A stretch of 64,000 bases of DNA, taken from NCBI GenBank assembly GCA_944472135.2, contig OX235265.1:89994984-90058983 (forward strand), written 5' to 3'. The position numbers and the translations under genes were made by a program. The notes beneath the pieces were generated by a model. That model was not told the DNA's origin. It ran no database searches and was given only the letters and a program-made list of their open reading frames with translations. Origin of the DNA: Trichobilharzia regenti (Eukaryota; Platyhelminthes; Trematoda; Strigeidida; Schistosomatidae). The first letter of the stretch is position 1. Each line of letters starts with the position of its first letter. This document shows positions 10,260 to 51,844 of the stretch, one piece after another.

Positions 10260-12600
10260 TCCATGTGGCACTGCACTGCGCACTGTTGTCCCGGAGGAAG
10301 GTTTTTTGTTGATCCTTACCTCCTGCCTCCTATCTAGGAGTTTTCCTTGCGCCAGTTTATTAAGATTCACTTGATGCCAAGACTTTCCAACTTTATGAGT
10401 AGTCTTTCCTTAGGAACTTTATCGAGGGTTTTGCCGAAATCTATGAAGACGACCTTAGTAGGTTTTCTGTTGTCTCCTGATTTGTCGCAACCTTCTTTTG
10501 CAGTGAGATTTGACAGACATGAGTGGTTTCCTCGGATGCCATGCCGTACTCTGGATAACGAGTTGCTGTTTTCCAGATACACCCGATGATTCTTTTCACC
10601 GTCTTGACCAAGCCGCTGGTAAGACTAATAGGCCTGTAATTTGTCTTGATCCTCCTCTGTGGATGGATGGTAAAATGGCGTCTTTCCAGTCACGCGGTAA
10701 CACTCAATTTAGGAGAAATTGCTTGAAGATAGTGGTCGATGAGCCGGCTATATGACCTGATAGCTCCTTGAGAAGCCTTGGATGAAGATTATCAGAGCTT
10801 ATCCCCAAGTTCCTATTGTTAAGAAGACGCTCCGCACCGATAAATACTATGTACTTTCTTCGATTTTAACTACAAAACATCAGTATTGCAAGAAGGAAAT
10901 TATATTATTTGGCAATTAAAGCGGAGAATAATACAAGTCTACAAACAAATATTTTTTACGAAATTATCATGTACTTTCATTCGTTTTTCGTCATCCTCTT
11001 CGAACTTGTACACGATTGAACCATTCGCGCCTTCGAGTTGCCCACCAATGGCTACCAGTTCCAAAATCAAACTTTCAATCTTCACCCCCATTTACAGGAC
11101 CCATTGATTTCCCTGCATTTAGCTTCATTAGGGAGTTAAGCAAGATGCCTGGGTCAATGTCAGTGGAATCTATTCCGTATTCCTCCGATGCAGACAGAGC
11201 TGATCATGTAGTGGGTGATGACTCCTGTGTAAAGACTTGGGAGAAGTAGTCCGCCATTGCTTCTGTTTTTTCTTGATATTCTTTTATTGTGCAAATATCA
11301 GTAGCCAGGTTTGGGACATAATTGGATGTTTTGTTCCTGAAGCTCATGTGCGAGAAAATTTCTTAGGTTTTACCTTTGCATTTTGAGCCAGATATGCTTC
11401 AAACTTCATCCTTGATTGGCGAATTTCTACTACAGCTTTATTCCTAGCAGCGTTATATAATTTCCTGGTCCCAGAAGTCTCAAGTGTGGCAGACAGGTTT
11501 CAACATTTGTGTTCATGTCTGAGTAACTTACGGATCACTCGGTTTATCCAAGGCGGCAATGTTTCCGACCCTTTGGGACAGACCAAGGGATAAAAGGTTC
11601 AGTTAGCTGGACGTAGAGTTGCTTAAACTGGTTCCATGTGGCTTCAACTTAGGACTTTGGGTTTATGTACCATTTCATTGAGTTGGCTGTTGAGACGATC
11701 TCATTTATATTAGCGTTCCAAACGCTTTGTTGAGCTAGGGTTTTGGCCCATGATACTGCTGCTGTAAACTTGAAAGTGAGCACAGGGTGTTCTTTTCTTC
11801 CTGAAGGAAGATGTTGCACGTGATCCACATTCTCACCACGGGAGAATAGGTTCAGAGTTGAATAGGAGTACTGTGAGTCACAGCGCGTGAGCTTCATGAC
11901 GTGTTGGACTGAGGTTAGCGAAGTGGTAGATTCCAGCAGTTTATGATAAAAGGGGTTGTCTGAAGATGGCATTGTAGGGCTTGTCCAGTCAACTGTTGGG
12001 GGGTTGGAGTCGCCGGCTACGAGACTTCAACATCTAGATATCGAGGAGCCCAGATTCTCTGTTAGGAAATGATCCGCCCTGCAGTCAGGACTGCGTTATA
12101 CTGCAGTGGAACATTATCTTGGCTTATCCATCTAAGTCTGAAGCGTGGAAGTTCTCACGATTCACTTTCGTGAGCGAGTGCCCTGATTGCACTCACGGTT
12201 AAGCATCTCTAGAGGTAGATGACGACACTGCCTTCTTTTGCGGCCTAGTCGGTCCACCACATCCAACTCGAGGTTCGGCAGGTTAACTTCGGTGTCAGTG
12301 ACATTGGGTGTGAGCCATGTCTCTGTGATGATGATTACATCCGAGTTTCCGGAGTTTATCATATTACTCAGCTCAGTCCGCTTGTTCGGCAGGCTGTGGG
12401 CATTTGTGTAGCAAGCTGTCAATTCAGTTTGGTGCTTCCGCGGCCTACCCTCAGAGGCTTCGGGAACATCAAACTTCGAACTTTGACAACCCGAAAACCC
12501 TTAATCTTAAGGTTTCTTTCGCCTTTTCGGTGTTGTCCGCTTAATCCTAGGGCCGCAGACTGTCTTTTGACACTATCTGATGAGCGTTTTTTTTAAAGTT
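10260..12600 (-). mobile_element. CR1-like non-LTR element remnant, reverse
   Basis: Read on the minus strand, an endonuclease (EEP) domain starts near 12430 with the pattern TACYTNAHSLPNK ... DVIIITETWL, and continues broken through 11972-11649 and a linker. The reverse transcriptase start follows, ending just after the catalytic-A-like FIDFGKTLDKVP near 10400, where the catalytic A aspartate is followed by the usual F..TLDKV. Many stops and frameshifts make it non-functional. It lacks the YADD box and the 3' end. It abuts, head to head, the CR1-like element that starts to its right; the two differ in sequence, so it is not a simple inversion. Confidence 0.72.
12162..12422 (-). pseudogene. 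CR1-like endonuclease N-terminal fragment
   Basis: 86 codons. The N-terminal asparagine motif (YTNAHSLPNK) and the catalytic glutamate motif (IIITETWL) of exonuclease-endonuclease-phosphatase LINE endonucleases are intact; the reading frame then breaks. Part of the reverse CR1-like remnant. Confidence 0.7.
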
Positions 12601-12849
12601 TGAACTCTTGCGCTACAGGTGTTCAGTTTCTGCGTGAATCATTTTTCCTTAATATTAAGGAAATTAGCCGCTTTCCTCACATTATCCAGTTATCCATAGT
12701 CAACAAGGATTGTATTGTATCAACTGGAACAACACATAGCATTCACTCGTGAAATCTACGTCAAGAATCTTCGGATACCCTATCTAACCACGTGGAATTC
12801 AGGACTTTATCCACAGCAAACTCTGTAAAGGAAAGTCTGACTTTTTATT

Positions 12850-14724
12850 TTGCAATATACATCTGTTTATCGTTGTTGTTTTGATACTTCGATAATACAG
12901 CTATCTTATTTTTATATCCTCAAGACTTTTTTTCCGGAAATTGTGAAGTTTCTTATTTCTGTAATGGTTAAGTCTATCAAACGTGTAAGTACCGTTAAGA
13001 GACTGAGATCTAATACTAGTCAGCCATCTGAAGGCCTCAGCTCCGTTGACAATTCTACACTTTTTACACCAGCCACACCCAGAGTTATGGTATCTGATAT
13101 CACGGAGGAGTTGACAGAGAATGCGGCTTGTAGCAAAAATGATTTACTGACACTTCCGAAGTCAATAGTAGAACTACAGAGTAAGTTTGACAGCATTATG
13201 CCTCTCACGCAACTGTGTGACCCATCACAAAACATCTGTTTTGAATCACTAATCAAATCCGAGCGCATAATTGACTATTTGGCTGAAGAAGCTGCTAAGA
13301 GGATTATGTCTTCACATAACGTCTTGGCCTATAACATTCCAGACAGAGAGCCGATTGCCAAACTTAAGAATTCGTGTCTAAAGGCTTGTAATATGTCGTT
13401 GACAGAATGTCAGGTTTTGCGTCTTCGTAAGAAATCTGCAAACCACCCGTGTCCTGTGCTTTTCAAGTTTAGGTCTACTGAAGAAGCCAGGAATTTTCTT
13501 AAATCTGGTAAGACAATAGGCTCTTCAACACCATACACTAACATTAGGGTTGCACCTGATTTAACACCATGCCAAAGGCGATGCCGCTCAGGAACAGCGA
13601 ACCCTGATAACTCTAATAGGATAACTGAAGATGATGTTCCGTGCGTTATTCCGTCTATTGAAATATCTGATCACGGCATGCAACAGACATTTTCGCATGC
13701 ACTGGCTAATGTTAGCCAAGCATTATACAACGATATTGATGCTGACACTGAAATGGTGGACATAGATGAGTCAATGGGAAATAATGTTGAAATACATCGT
13801 TTTCACACTGACGCAAAAGTCAAGACACCGAAACCATCAAAACCCATCCCACTAGTGGTCCAACCATTGCCTTATAAGTCAGTTACTCCCCAGTCTGATG
13901 GAACATACCCTAACTGCTGGAAGAAGTCTTATATTGTACCTACCCACAAATACGGGCCTATAGCTGATATCAACAACTACCGCCCCATCAACATCACGTC
14001 TGTAGTTTCACGTGTAATGGAAAAGATAGTTAAGACTCAAATCATTCAGTACTTGCTGTCACATGACCTACTATCCCCATCCCAATACGGTTTCTTAAGT
14101 AGAAGGTCGTGCATAACTTGCCACTTGGATTATTTTGACTACATTACACAAAGCATTGATAATGGGCGTTCGGTAACAACATTGTTTCTCGACGTTAGCA
14201 AGGCCTTCGATAAAGTCCCACATATCAGACTCCTAACAAAACTCCAATCCTACGGAAAAACCGGAAAGCTTCACAAATGGATAAGTTCTTTTCTCACAGA
14301 AAGGCAGCGATTAGTCAAAATCAACCACCAGTTATCTTCCTCAAAGCCGATAACCAGTGGTGTAATACAAGGTAGTGTTCTTGGCCCTATTCTATTCCTC
14401 TTATTTATAAATGACATAGTCTCTGTAATCAAGTATGGCAAGCCATACCTTTTTGCAGATGATCTCAAGATAGTATATGATTATGGGTACGGTGATATGA
14501 GCGTTGGAAGCAAGATCCAACAAGACTTAAACGATCTAGGCGATTGGAGCGAAGAGTGGCAACTGACTTTCAACCCAGACAACTGCGGTATAACCCACCT
14601 GGGACGCTGGAAACCGATAATGTGCCTATATATGTACGGTAAGCTCCTCTCAAAACTGAACACAGATCTCGGGATAACATATTTTTTATTTTTTTTTATA
14701 TTTTTGTTTTTGATTACAGCTTAA
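12850..14724 (+). CDS. CR1-like ORF1-RT fusion protein (transposon), C terminus cut by SINE
   Basis: 624 codons as read; the probable ORF1 start is Met39 at 12964 (MVKSIKRVS). Residues about 120-265 resemble the nucleic-acid-binding ORF1 of flatworm CR1-like elements (VLAYNIPD ... VLRLRKK ... PVLFKFRSTEEARNFL ... IRVAPDLT). From about residue 345 the sequence is RT: NNYRPINITSVVSRVMEKIV, catalytic A FLDVSKAFDKV (D448), GVIQGSVLGPILFLLFIND and the catalytic FADD box (535-538). The endonuclease normally between them is absent. The last about 15 residues come from the reverse poly-A of the inserted SINE, so the true C terminus lies beyond it (14892-15489). Confidence 0.7.
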   Translation: MQYTSVYRCCFDTSIIQLSYFYILKTFFPEIVKFLISVMVKSIKRVSTVKRLRSNTSQPSEGLSSVDNSTLFTPATPRVMVSDITEELTENAACSKNDLLTLPKSIVELQSKFDSIMPLTQLCDPSQNICFESLIKSERIIDYLAEEAAKRIMSSHNVLAYNIPDREPIAKLKNSCLKACNMSLTECQVLRLRKKSANHPCPVLFKFRSTEEARNFLKSGKTIGSSTPYTNIRVAPDLTPCQRRCRSGTANPDNSNRITEDDVPCVIPSIEISDHGMQQTFSHALANVSQALYNDIDADTEMVDIDESMGNNVEIHRFHTDAKVKTPKPSKPIPLVVQPLPYKSVTPQSDGTYPNCWKKSYIVPTHKYGPIADINNYRPINITSVVSRVMEKIVKTQIIQYLLSHDLLSPSQYGFLSRRSCITCHLDYFDYITQSIDNGRSVTTLFLDVSKAFDKVPHIRLLTKLQSYGKTGKLHKWISSFLTERQRLVKINHQLSSSKPITSGVIQGSVLGPILFLLFINDIVSVIKYGKPYLFADDLKIVYDYGYGDMSVGSKIQQDLNDLGDWSEEWQLTFNPDNCGITHLGRWKPIMCLYMYGKLLSKLNTDLGITYFLFFFIFLFLITA

Positions 14725-14891
14725 TCCCACACTGTATTTTTGGTACAAGTGTGGAATTTTCAGCGTGGATATCGGTAGCCCAAATTTTGCAGGCCAACCA
14801 AAGATATCAGGTGTGCGTCGGCGTGGGCTCGAACCCCGGACCATGTGCATGGTCGGCGGGAGTCCTAACCCCTATGCCATCGACGCACATA
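14677..14891 (-). mobile_element. SINE-A copy in CR1-like RT, reverse, with ACATA target duplication
   Basis: ACATA at 14677-14681 and again at 14887-14891 flank a reverse SINE: T-rich tail, body containing GGTACAAGTGTGGAATTTTC, then the tRNA-like head with a palindromic hairpin around the GGACCATGTGCATGGTC-like motif. Removing the insert and one ACATA restores the RT reading frame of the host LINE, which confirms the borders. Confidence 0.85.
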
Positions 14892-15489
14892 CTCAGATTT
14901 ATCCTTCTCCGATCATGCAAACAAGGTTGTATCTGACTGTAAACGATTTACTGGCTTTGTACTGCGTAACTTCTACACCCAAGAAGCAAGATTAGCTATA
15001 TATAGGACATGTATCCGTCCCAAACTTGAATATTGTGCTCTCCTATTTAGTAACCTCAGGACTGTAGACAGAAAAAAAATCGAAAGTGTCCAGAGATTCC
15101 TCACGAAACGCATAATAGGGTTCGACCAACAAGTGGAATATGTTGACAGGTGTGTACGTCTGAAATTAGAGCCTCTGTGGTTAAGGAGAGTGAAGTGCAA
15201 CCTATTTCTACTCTTCAAAGTCATTAGGAAACACTGCTACAGTAACTCATCCATAACGTGGGAAAATATTAAATCATATCAGCTGCGAAACCACGACTAC
15301 CTTGTCAAGGTGGCTACCCACAGAAAATCCATTAGGGCAAACTTTTTCACCATAAAATATTGCACTCTTTGGAACCAACTACCACCTGAAATAAGATGTT
15401 GTGAAAACCCTGATGGGTTCAAACGGAGCCTAGAAAGACACTTTAACATGTCCACCCTAGCTCGTCTAAAAGACCACAACTGTTGGTAG
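14892..15489 (+). pseudogene. C-terminal RT/thumb part of CR1-like element
   Basis: Continuation of the RT after the SINE: FSDHANKVVSDC, then YRTCIRPKLEYC, then the KRIIGFD and LKLEPLWLRR blocks typical of Jockey/CR1 thumb regions, ending with a stop at 15487-15489. The open frame 15133-15489 covers the last 118 residues. Cut off from its catalytic half by the SINE. Confidence 0.78.
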
Positions 15490-17995
15490 AACGGAAATTG
15501 AAGGCCAGTCCAGTCTTCAGTATAGTCACATACGTATATCTCGACTCTAATACTCACGCAGCGAACGTTAACTAATTTACTGATTTCTATTCTCTATAAT
15601 TTTCACTAAGTTGTGTTGGTAAAAGTAACACTGGAAATAATTGTAATAGCATCCACACCTTTTAACGTTTTACATATGTATATACTAATATAATAATACT
15701 TATTAATCATGCATGTTCAATTCTTAAATTAGATGGTTATTAAAATACTTAAAATATTTATGCATCAAATGTTCTCTTGCTTTACCACGCTTGTTTCCCT
15801 TATAACACTCAATTATTGAGCCTAGTGTATTATTTGATATACGAATAATATTATTGATTATACTCTTATCATATATGGTTTGATTTACTCTACGGCTCCC
15901 TGTAGACTAACTACCATTCTTCAGTATACACACACTGCAGTATTGTTAACAAATGCCAAAATTTTGTTGGTTCTGTGTTAATATCTTTTTATAATATGTC
16001 TAGACACGTTACTTTGCAATGTCAGATGTTTACTATATATAAGTACACTAAGTCCTGCCAACCGACCTTACCTTCAGTCCATACTACCTAAATTGAACCT
16101 TAACTATAGTGTTCTGCTAAATCTTGCTCCACTATTCACAATACCTATTCGTTTTACTCTTTAAGGTTTTAACTTCTTATAAAGTAATCTGTTCATCAGG
16201 ATGCATGCACACATATATAATATGTTCGTAAAGATGTACGTGGAGACCTATTGGAAGCACTCATTAAGAAAGCTAGGGAGATGGAATATGGGGTACGAAC
16301 ATGTCTGGTACCAAGCAATATATTTGCGGTAGCCATAATAATCATAGTCTCAGAGCCTAACATCAAAAAAGGAGGGAGGGTGGCGTTAGCTGATCAGTAG
16401 ATATGGTGGTGGTCACTAAGGTGAATCGCCCCATTCTGCAGGAACAGCAATATACAATTTGAAGGCTCGAGATATTTCTGATTTTTATGAGGGCTTAGAT
16501 CTTTATCTTGAAAAAGATAATAATGAACGCCTTGACAGATCATGCTTCTACCTTTAAATATATACCATTCGCTCAGCCTATTGTTGAGATGCGACCACGT
16601 GGGATCTGCACAGATTTATGGGGCATCTTATAAATTAACTTGCTATCCATTGTCAGATCTTTAAATACCACTTCACAATGTCTTGTCTCACTTATTTTCT
16701 AATAACGTCTTTACTTGATCCTCATTATATTCCATTAAACCTAACATTTTATAGCTCTTTATGAATTTGATTCGACTTATTCTATTCCTATTCTCTGGAG
16801 GGTACGGTTGTGCACCAAATGTACAAAAAAGCATGAAATAAAGACAACTGGCTTGAAAATAATTGTATTAAAGCCAAAAGTGGACATCATGATAGTACGA
16901 ATATATTGGTTTTATTATACATTGCAAATGAACGTTGTCGGCCTAGGGATTAATTACTTTTCCATTCTATTTCCTATATTATGATAATAATTTTTTATTT
17001 CTGTAACAGAAACCAGCCATTTTTACAGGCATGAACATATGTACACTTATGAAAACTTATAGAATATATGATATGATTTGTTAATTTAGGAATAAGTTGA
17101 ATACTGGTAAATGTGAAAGAAACATTTAAAATGAAGTGTACAAATAAGGAAATAGATATAGCGTCAAATCTAAACTGTGATTGAAAAAAAAATACATGTC
17201 AATTTCACGCGGGAATCATAAATGATTGCGTTAGTTGAGGAAGGTAAGTGGCATTTCTGTACAGGTGCTGACGTATTACATAAGAGATGCAGAATAAACA
17301 ATAATTATCAGTAAATCATTCAGAAAGAGTTTTAAAGTCTATTAAACTTTAAATTTACCTGTAAGTACATCATATTTGTGACATTTCCAGTTGTTTATGA
17401 GACCCACTTTGAACTTGTCAACAGATTTTATAATACCGATGATCCCGTTATTCACCAGATGAGCTAGCAATATCACGAATAAGTAGAGAATTGCAGCGCT
17501 GTATCAGTACCTCCGTTGAAAGCAGTATGTTTGAAAAGAGAAGAAGACACAAGAAATATAAATGTATTTATTAATGATATATTGCACTTACTTATTTTAT
17601 TGCACTTTAATGATTCACCCTAGCACTTTAACTTTCTAGAACAGCTTCCAATCCCATGTAAACGTTGTACTTACCTCAATATTGGTCGGTTATCGTATGC
17701 CTACGACGACGGGATGAAAACGAAACGAAGTCGATTTTCCCGCGCAACCTGGAGGACAAATGTACAATTCAGTAACTATACGGCCTGGTTCAGACAATGA
17801 GTGTAATTATATGTATGTATCAAATATTTAACTGCTGAAACATTATTAACTTGTAGACAATTTAAGATTTGACATTATAACATACTTGATCGTGCCTGTA
17901 AAAATGGCATGCATTTTCATGTAAATTTATGTTTATATGAAAATAAAAATTATTATTAGTAGTAGTAAGTCTGGACGACGTATATGCCTGATTTT
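15490..17995. other. Non-coding stretch
   Basis: The LINE 3' untranslated region probably occupies the first few hundred bases. The rest is AT-rich with no recognisable gene, RNA or shared repeat. Confidence 0.4.
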
Positions 17996-18667
17996 TTATG
18001 AGCTTGAGAGATGTTTAAAATGGCATCCCTTTCTTCTCTGGACTTCGTACAACTTTGTGAAGGTATACATGCCATTTAATGTAGAGTCAGGCTCTTGATC
18101 GGTTCTATACAAGCTGTGTATGCCTGATACCGTTTTTGATGGTAGCTTATTTAAAAAGGGGCTTGACCAAGTTAAGGTAATTCTCGAAACTCGCCTTGGG
18201 ATGGGAAGCCAGTGATTCTTCCACTTTATAGAGAATGAGCGACTTGTCAGAGATTTCAGGTTTGTTTGCCCTGGTTTTCTTGCCCTGCGGCGTAAATGCC
18301 TTTCCGTCATTTGTGGGCACTGCGGTGAGTATGTTATCCTTATCTTGCTTTTTGCGGTAGACTACATTACTCCATCCATTGGCCTCCTCCTCGCTATCTG
18401 CTGTCGACCCCATCTGCCTGCCATCCACCGGTGTGGATGATATTTGATCTACAAGTCCCTAGGCGACTTGAGTTGCAGGTTTTCGACCTCTGATACGTCT
18501 TTTCTTCGTGCTTGTCTCTCTATATTTATCGCTCGGGAGCTTATCGGGTATTGTAGGGGTAGCAGGGTGTCTGGAATATGGTGGGCGTTCTTCTGTGCTG
18601 AAGGGAACTCACTCCCTGACAGAGACAAATCAGAAACGTGTACTGTTTTATCTACGACACTAGTCAC
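17996..18667 (-). pseudogene. Possible non-LTR ORF1 fragment
   Basis: Three overlapping or adjacent reverse frames (18667-18449, 18428-18147, 18310-17996) read as one frameshifted protein. It has an acidic/polar start, the block NGWSNVVYRKK, a basic stretch, and SLILYKVEESLASHPKASFENYL, which has the flavour of CR1-type ORF1 proteins (hydrophobic strand then charged helix). The identification is weak; a broken host exon is the alternative. Confidence 0.3.
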
Positions 18668-18699
18668 GTCATGGGTGTCTGAACACTAGTCATTCTTCT

Positions 18700-19608
18700 C
18701 TTATGATGAAGGACCCCTGCAGTCCAGGAGCTTAAAACCCCCACTGACATTGGCAATGGCTTACTTTGTATGAAATTAAGTCAAACTACGGCAGCCATTG
18801 CATAGCAAGTTCTCCAGAGGTTTTCAGTAGCGCTTGTATGCTGCAGGAGATAGGTTTGTGCACATGCTGTGAAAACATATCTTGCAGTCATCACACTACA
18901 TCCATTCTGCGACATAACTCATCCACAGCGGTTCAGTTTGATAGACATGCCTTTCAGAGTGAATTGGGACGAAAAGATTCAAATATGACTTCATATATAT
19001 GACCGTTATAAATGGATGATAAAGAAAACCAAAGAGCACAGAAAAAATATATAACTATTAAGTTATAAGAATACAACTTCCTATAATTCACTAGACTCAA
19101 AACTGAAACATAAACTAACTTCGATCAGAATAAACTGATTTAAAGCTAATCTGGAGACTTTTGGAGCGTATAACACAACAAAAGCCGAAATTGAACAAGA
19201 GCATGTAAAATGCACTGCCTTTTCAACGTTCGTGCGCACATAACCTACACTAGTTATATCCGTTACTGTTATCATCTCATTTCTTGTGTCGACTATACCA
19301 GAGGGCTAACTGGTGAAAGAATCAACTCCATTCACAGTAGCAAGATGGTCTCAACACACCGCATACTACAAACTGCATATAATTAGTCCCAGCAACACTC
19401 CTTTTGAGGTAAACCAAAGCTACGACAGTCAAGTGGCGGGACGAACTACGCAGAAGTTTACCGAAGACCAAGAACCTTTAACTCACAAGCAAGAGGCTAA
19501 GAAATCAGGTTGGTTTACACAAGCTTGTAAAAACGATATTGGATATCGGATAGGTCGTGTCCTTGAGAGTGTTACGGTGGGAATTTCGTTTGATAATCGA
19601 GGTCGTCT
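18700..19608. promoter_or_regulatory. Upstream region of YME1L
   Basis: The promoter and 5' untranslated region must lie here or include upstream non-coding exons. I see no clear TATA box at a fixed distance. A 99-codon open frame (19313-19612) ends at a TGA overlapping the YME1L ATG (ATGA); it has no recognisable domain and is probably chance or part of the leader. Confidence 0.35.
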
Positions 19609-48795
<29,187 letters not shown>

Positions 48796-49394
48796 TTAAT
48801 TTCGTCAAATGTGTACACTCTACTATATTGTGCTGTGTTTGATCGATTTATTGATTGATTGATTCATTGACTTCATTCTGTTGCCATATTACTATCATTA
48901 ATCCATAATTAAAAATTTTCTTCTCACCTTTTTTGTGCGCGTGTGTGTGTGTCAAAGTCTAAGGTATTTATTATTTCGTTCATCCTTCTTTCTGTATCAT
49001 TTTTACTATATTCTACTTCCGCTTTTCTCCGCACACATACGCACGCACACACTCCCTTTCTTTTCTCCTGTCTTTTCTTTAATTTATCCTACCTTCAGGG
49101 AATAGTGATTTCCACACTCTGTTTCTCACTTCTTTCCTGTTTTCCTCACCTACAGAAGGAATAATAAATATAAAGCTTGAGGCGATTGCTTTTCCTGGAT
49201 TGTGTTATATTTGTAACTGTGATGTTGTTCACTTTATTATTAGATATTGGACGTTTATTAAAAAAAATAATCGATCGTCAAAGAAGTTTTCGGTTTGCCA
49301 TAGTTTTAGAGTTCGTCTGTATGATGAATACATTATCAGTGTATGTGAAGTGGGCAGCTATCTTTGATCATAGGTGTCTCCGTTCCATCTCTCG
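48796..49394 (+). other. YME1L 3' untranslated region and flank
   Basis: AT-rich with short GT/CA runs. AATAAA at 49163-49168 is the best polyadenylation signal after the stop. No other gene seen. Confidence 0.5.
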
Positions 49395-50190
49395 TGTTAT
49401 TATTTTATTAGTATTTTCTTGGGTTCCGAGTGGAACATAGGGAGCTTCAACAGCAACAGGGCTTCCACTTTCTTCTATTCTCTGTTGTCCTCCTCAGCTG
49501 CGTCCACGATTACCCATAATCTGTCGTTACCTCCTCCTCCCCAGACGATCTTCTCCATGTCATCCTTGCACTGATGACCCACTCGTCGCTTCCCATTTGG
49601 ATTCCATTCGAGAGTCATTCGATGACCTCCACAACGTGTGCTCGATCCATCTCCATTTTCTCCTGCATATTTGATAAACGATCGGCTCCTGGTTGGTTAG
49701 TTCCATTGCCGAGTTCCTTGTTGCTAATTCTTTCTGGCCGACAGGCTATTCGATCTTCAATACTAAGCCAGAGAAGGTATCTGATGATAGAAGTCTGTAA
49801 CCTGTTGGAAATCTTTTTCGTAATACACACGTTAAGTTTCTGACCCATACAGTGACTGACTTCCGAATCTTGTCTTTATGCTGGCTGAGTGAGTGCAGAA
49901 CATTTTCAATCTAGTTTCACATTGAATGCCTTTCCGATTCTAGCTTTGATAACATCCGTTCCGCCTGTGATTGAAACGATGTTTCGTAGATAATTGAAGG
50001 AAGTGACCTTCAAATTCCTCCTGTCGATGGTGATTGGTGCCGGTCGCTGTTGGTCTTGTTGGCTGGTTGTCTTCATCACCTCGGTCTTCCCTATGTTCGC
50101 CTAGGGTTCTGTCTTCCCTGCTTCTTCAGGCAGTTTTGTGGTTGTCTCCTGTGAATCTCTGAGTCTGTGTGACGTTAAACATAAGTCAGC
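49395..50190 (-). mobile_element. RTE-II 3' fragment, reverse
   Basis: ATTATTTTATT tail, GGGTTCCGAGTGGAACATAG, then the C-terminal coding region in decayed form. Confidence 0.72.
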
Positions 50191-50199
50191 GGCTCTCGT

Positions 50200-50570
50200 C
50201 GTAGGCGGTGGTCAGAAATGCTAAGGTTAACCGTAAAGGTAGACGACATGTCAGTCGCTGAGGTTATGAAGCTGGGACAATGGACTGAGATGGACAGGAT
50301 ACGTTACGCTTTCCTCATCAAGTAATAACAGGCTAACATAGGACTGACTGGGTTCTAAAGAGTTTCGGGGTGGTCAAATCAAAACTTGGCTTCCTTAATT
50401 CATGACGTTTTGCACACTTGGTTTGAACCAGTCACGTAGAGAGTTGTAGACTGTCTGGCTGAGGTCTTCAGGATACTAAGAACTGATTTCCGGACAGTGT
50501 TGATGATATGGCTTAAAATCGTTCTCAGTGGTGCTGATGCAGACAGTCTTTGCGGTCCCTTAGATCCATC
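50200..50570 (+). mobile_element. RTE-I C-terminal fragment, forward
   Basis: Decayed match to the [13 protein letters not shown] ... MAQNRCQWRRCIQ region and the adjacent 3' end. Confidence 0.55.
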
Positions 50571-50589
50571 TAGTTGTTCTGTCATCCTG

Positions 50590-51230
50590 AGGATCCCAGC
50601 TAGTTTGCAGCTCCTCCCGTGACTAGCTCACACTTATTGTGAATATCTTCATGGTTTGGTTTGGCCACCTTTAATTTTCTTTCCAACTTAATCTTATGTT
50701 GGGTAACGTTGTCCGTCGAGAAAGGCGGTGTTCTTAGTCGATTTAGCTTCACAACCTCATCGATCAAGTAACCCTCCCTACCTAGCACTCTATGTATAGC
50801 CTCAGTATTGTTGTTCATTATATGATGCCACTGAACACTGGAAATAGGATGCAAACATTTGTGATCAAAGACAACTAGCCTCTTCAACTGCTACATCTCA
50901 TCACCGCGAAGAAGAACAAAGCTAGTCGGTGTGTAGTACACACATTGTTTGACCGATAAAAATCACCTGTACTAAGATTCCGTTGGCAATCAGTCCGTTA
51001 AAGCCGAAGCAACCTTCCAAATCATTGAAGTGTTCAACACACTGCACAACTTCACTTCCGATCTTTAAACTAGGAATATGTGGGTGTAGTCCAGTTACAG
51101 TCCAGCAGTATCTTACGCATTTGAGAGTAAGTTGTTAATCGCATTCCAAACATTTGAAGTTATTCTTTTCCTAGGAGGTCAACACCATCCGCATTCTTTA
51201 AGTCGATAAGACGGTTGTCTGAATATTAAT
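50590..51230 (-). mobile_element. RTE-I C-terminal fragment, reverse
   Basis: Frame 50887-50600 reads MKRLVVFDHKCLHPISSVQWH, VLGREGYLIDEVVKLNRLR. Upstream RT homology continues to about 51230. Forms a convergent inverted pair with 50200-50570. Confidence 0.65.
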
Positions 51231-51844
51231 GATAATAATATGACACTGTATTGAAGCTCAATGGTAAGTGCACTTAATGATGGTCATAAGGGTTAATAAT
51301 ATTGATTAGATACCAAAAACTTTGTTAGTTAATGTTAGACCTTGTGTCCACAAAGAATGTATCACATGTCCCTACCTCTACTGATAGATATAATGGATGG
51401 TTATTAATTTCAAAAGATACAGAAATTATGATTAATCTCATGTTTTATGAGGATAATATTATTTCAACAGTGGTCGATAGATTTCGATCAATAATCAGTC
51501 AACTCTTAAATGACAATAAAGTTACATAAATCCGGTTCATTCATTTTGAAAATTCAACACATATTTCAAACACATAATATCTATAAGAAAAGAAGAAATT
51601 TAAGGCCTCTCCTGAACAAAAGGAAAAAGAAAGTTCATTTTATCAATGAATTTAATTTTTAGACATGAGTGAGGCACAGAAGTCACCGCAAGGTGTTTTC
51701 GCGCATCATATTACAAACGTGACAGCAGATATTCCAGTTGTGTGAAATACAAGTTAAAAAACACCTTTATATCACGTAGATGTAACATTTGATATTATTA
51801 CAGTGTCCTTGTAAACCTGTAATACAAAAGTATACAATAATAAT
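51231..51844. other. Non-coding stretch
   Basis: No recognisable gene. A 65-codon frame at 51332-51529 has no known motif. Confidence 0.4.

Larger units (their letters stand above)
12605..15489 (+). mobile_element. CR1-like element: ORF1 fused to RT, endonuclease missing, split by SINE-A
   Basis: ORF1 (from 12964) runs in frame into an RT domain at about 13880 with no endonuclease between them. A SINE-A at about 14682-14886 interrupts the RT after DLGITY; the frame resumes beyond it and stays open to the stop at 15487-15489. Apart from that insertion the joined frame has no stop. It looks like an internal-deletion derivative, non-autonomous because it lacks its own endonuclease. Confidence 0.75.

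Noticed and set aside
17996..18667. Divergent host gene sharing a promoter with YME1L
   Set aside because: The three frames are offset by frameshifts with no splice sites that repair them, so a decayed transposon ORF1 is more likely.
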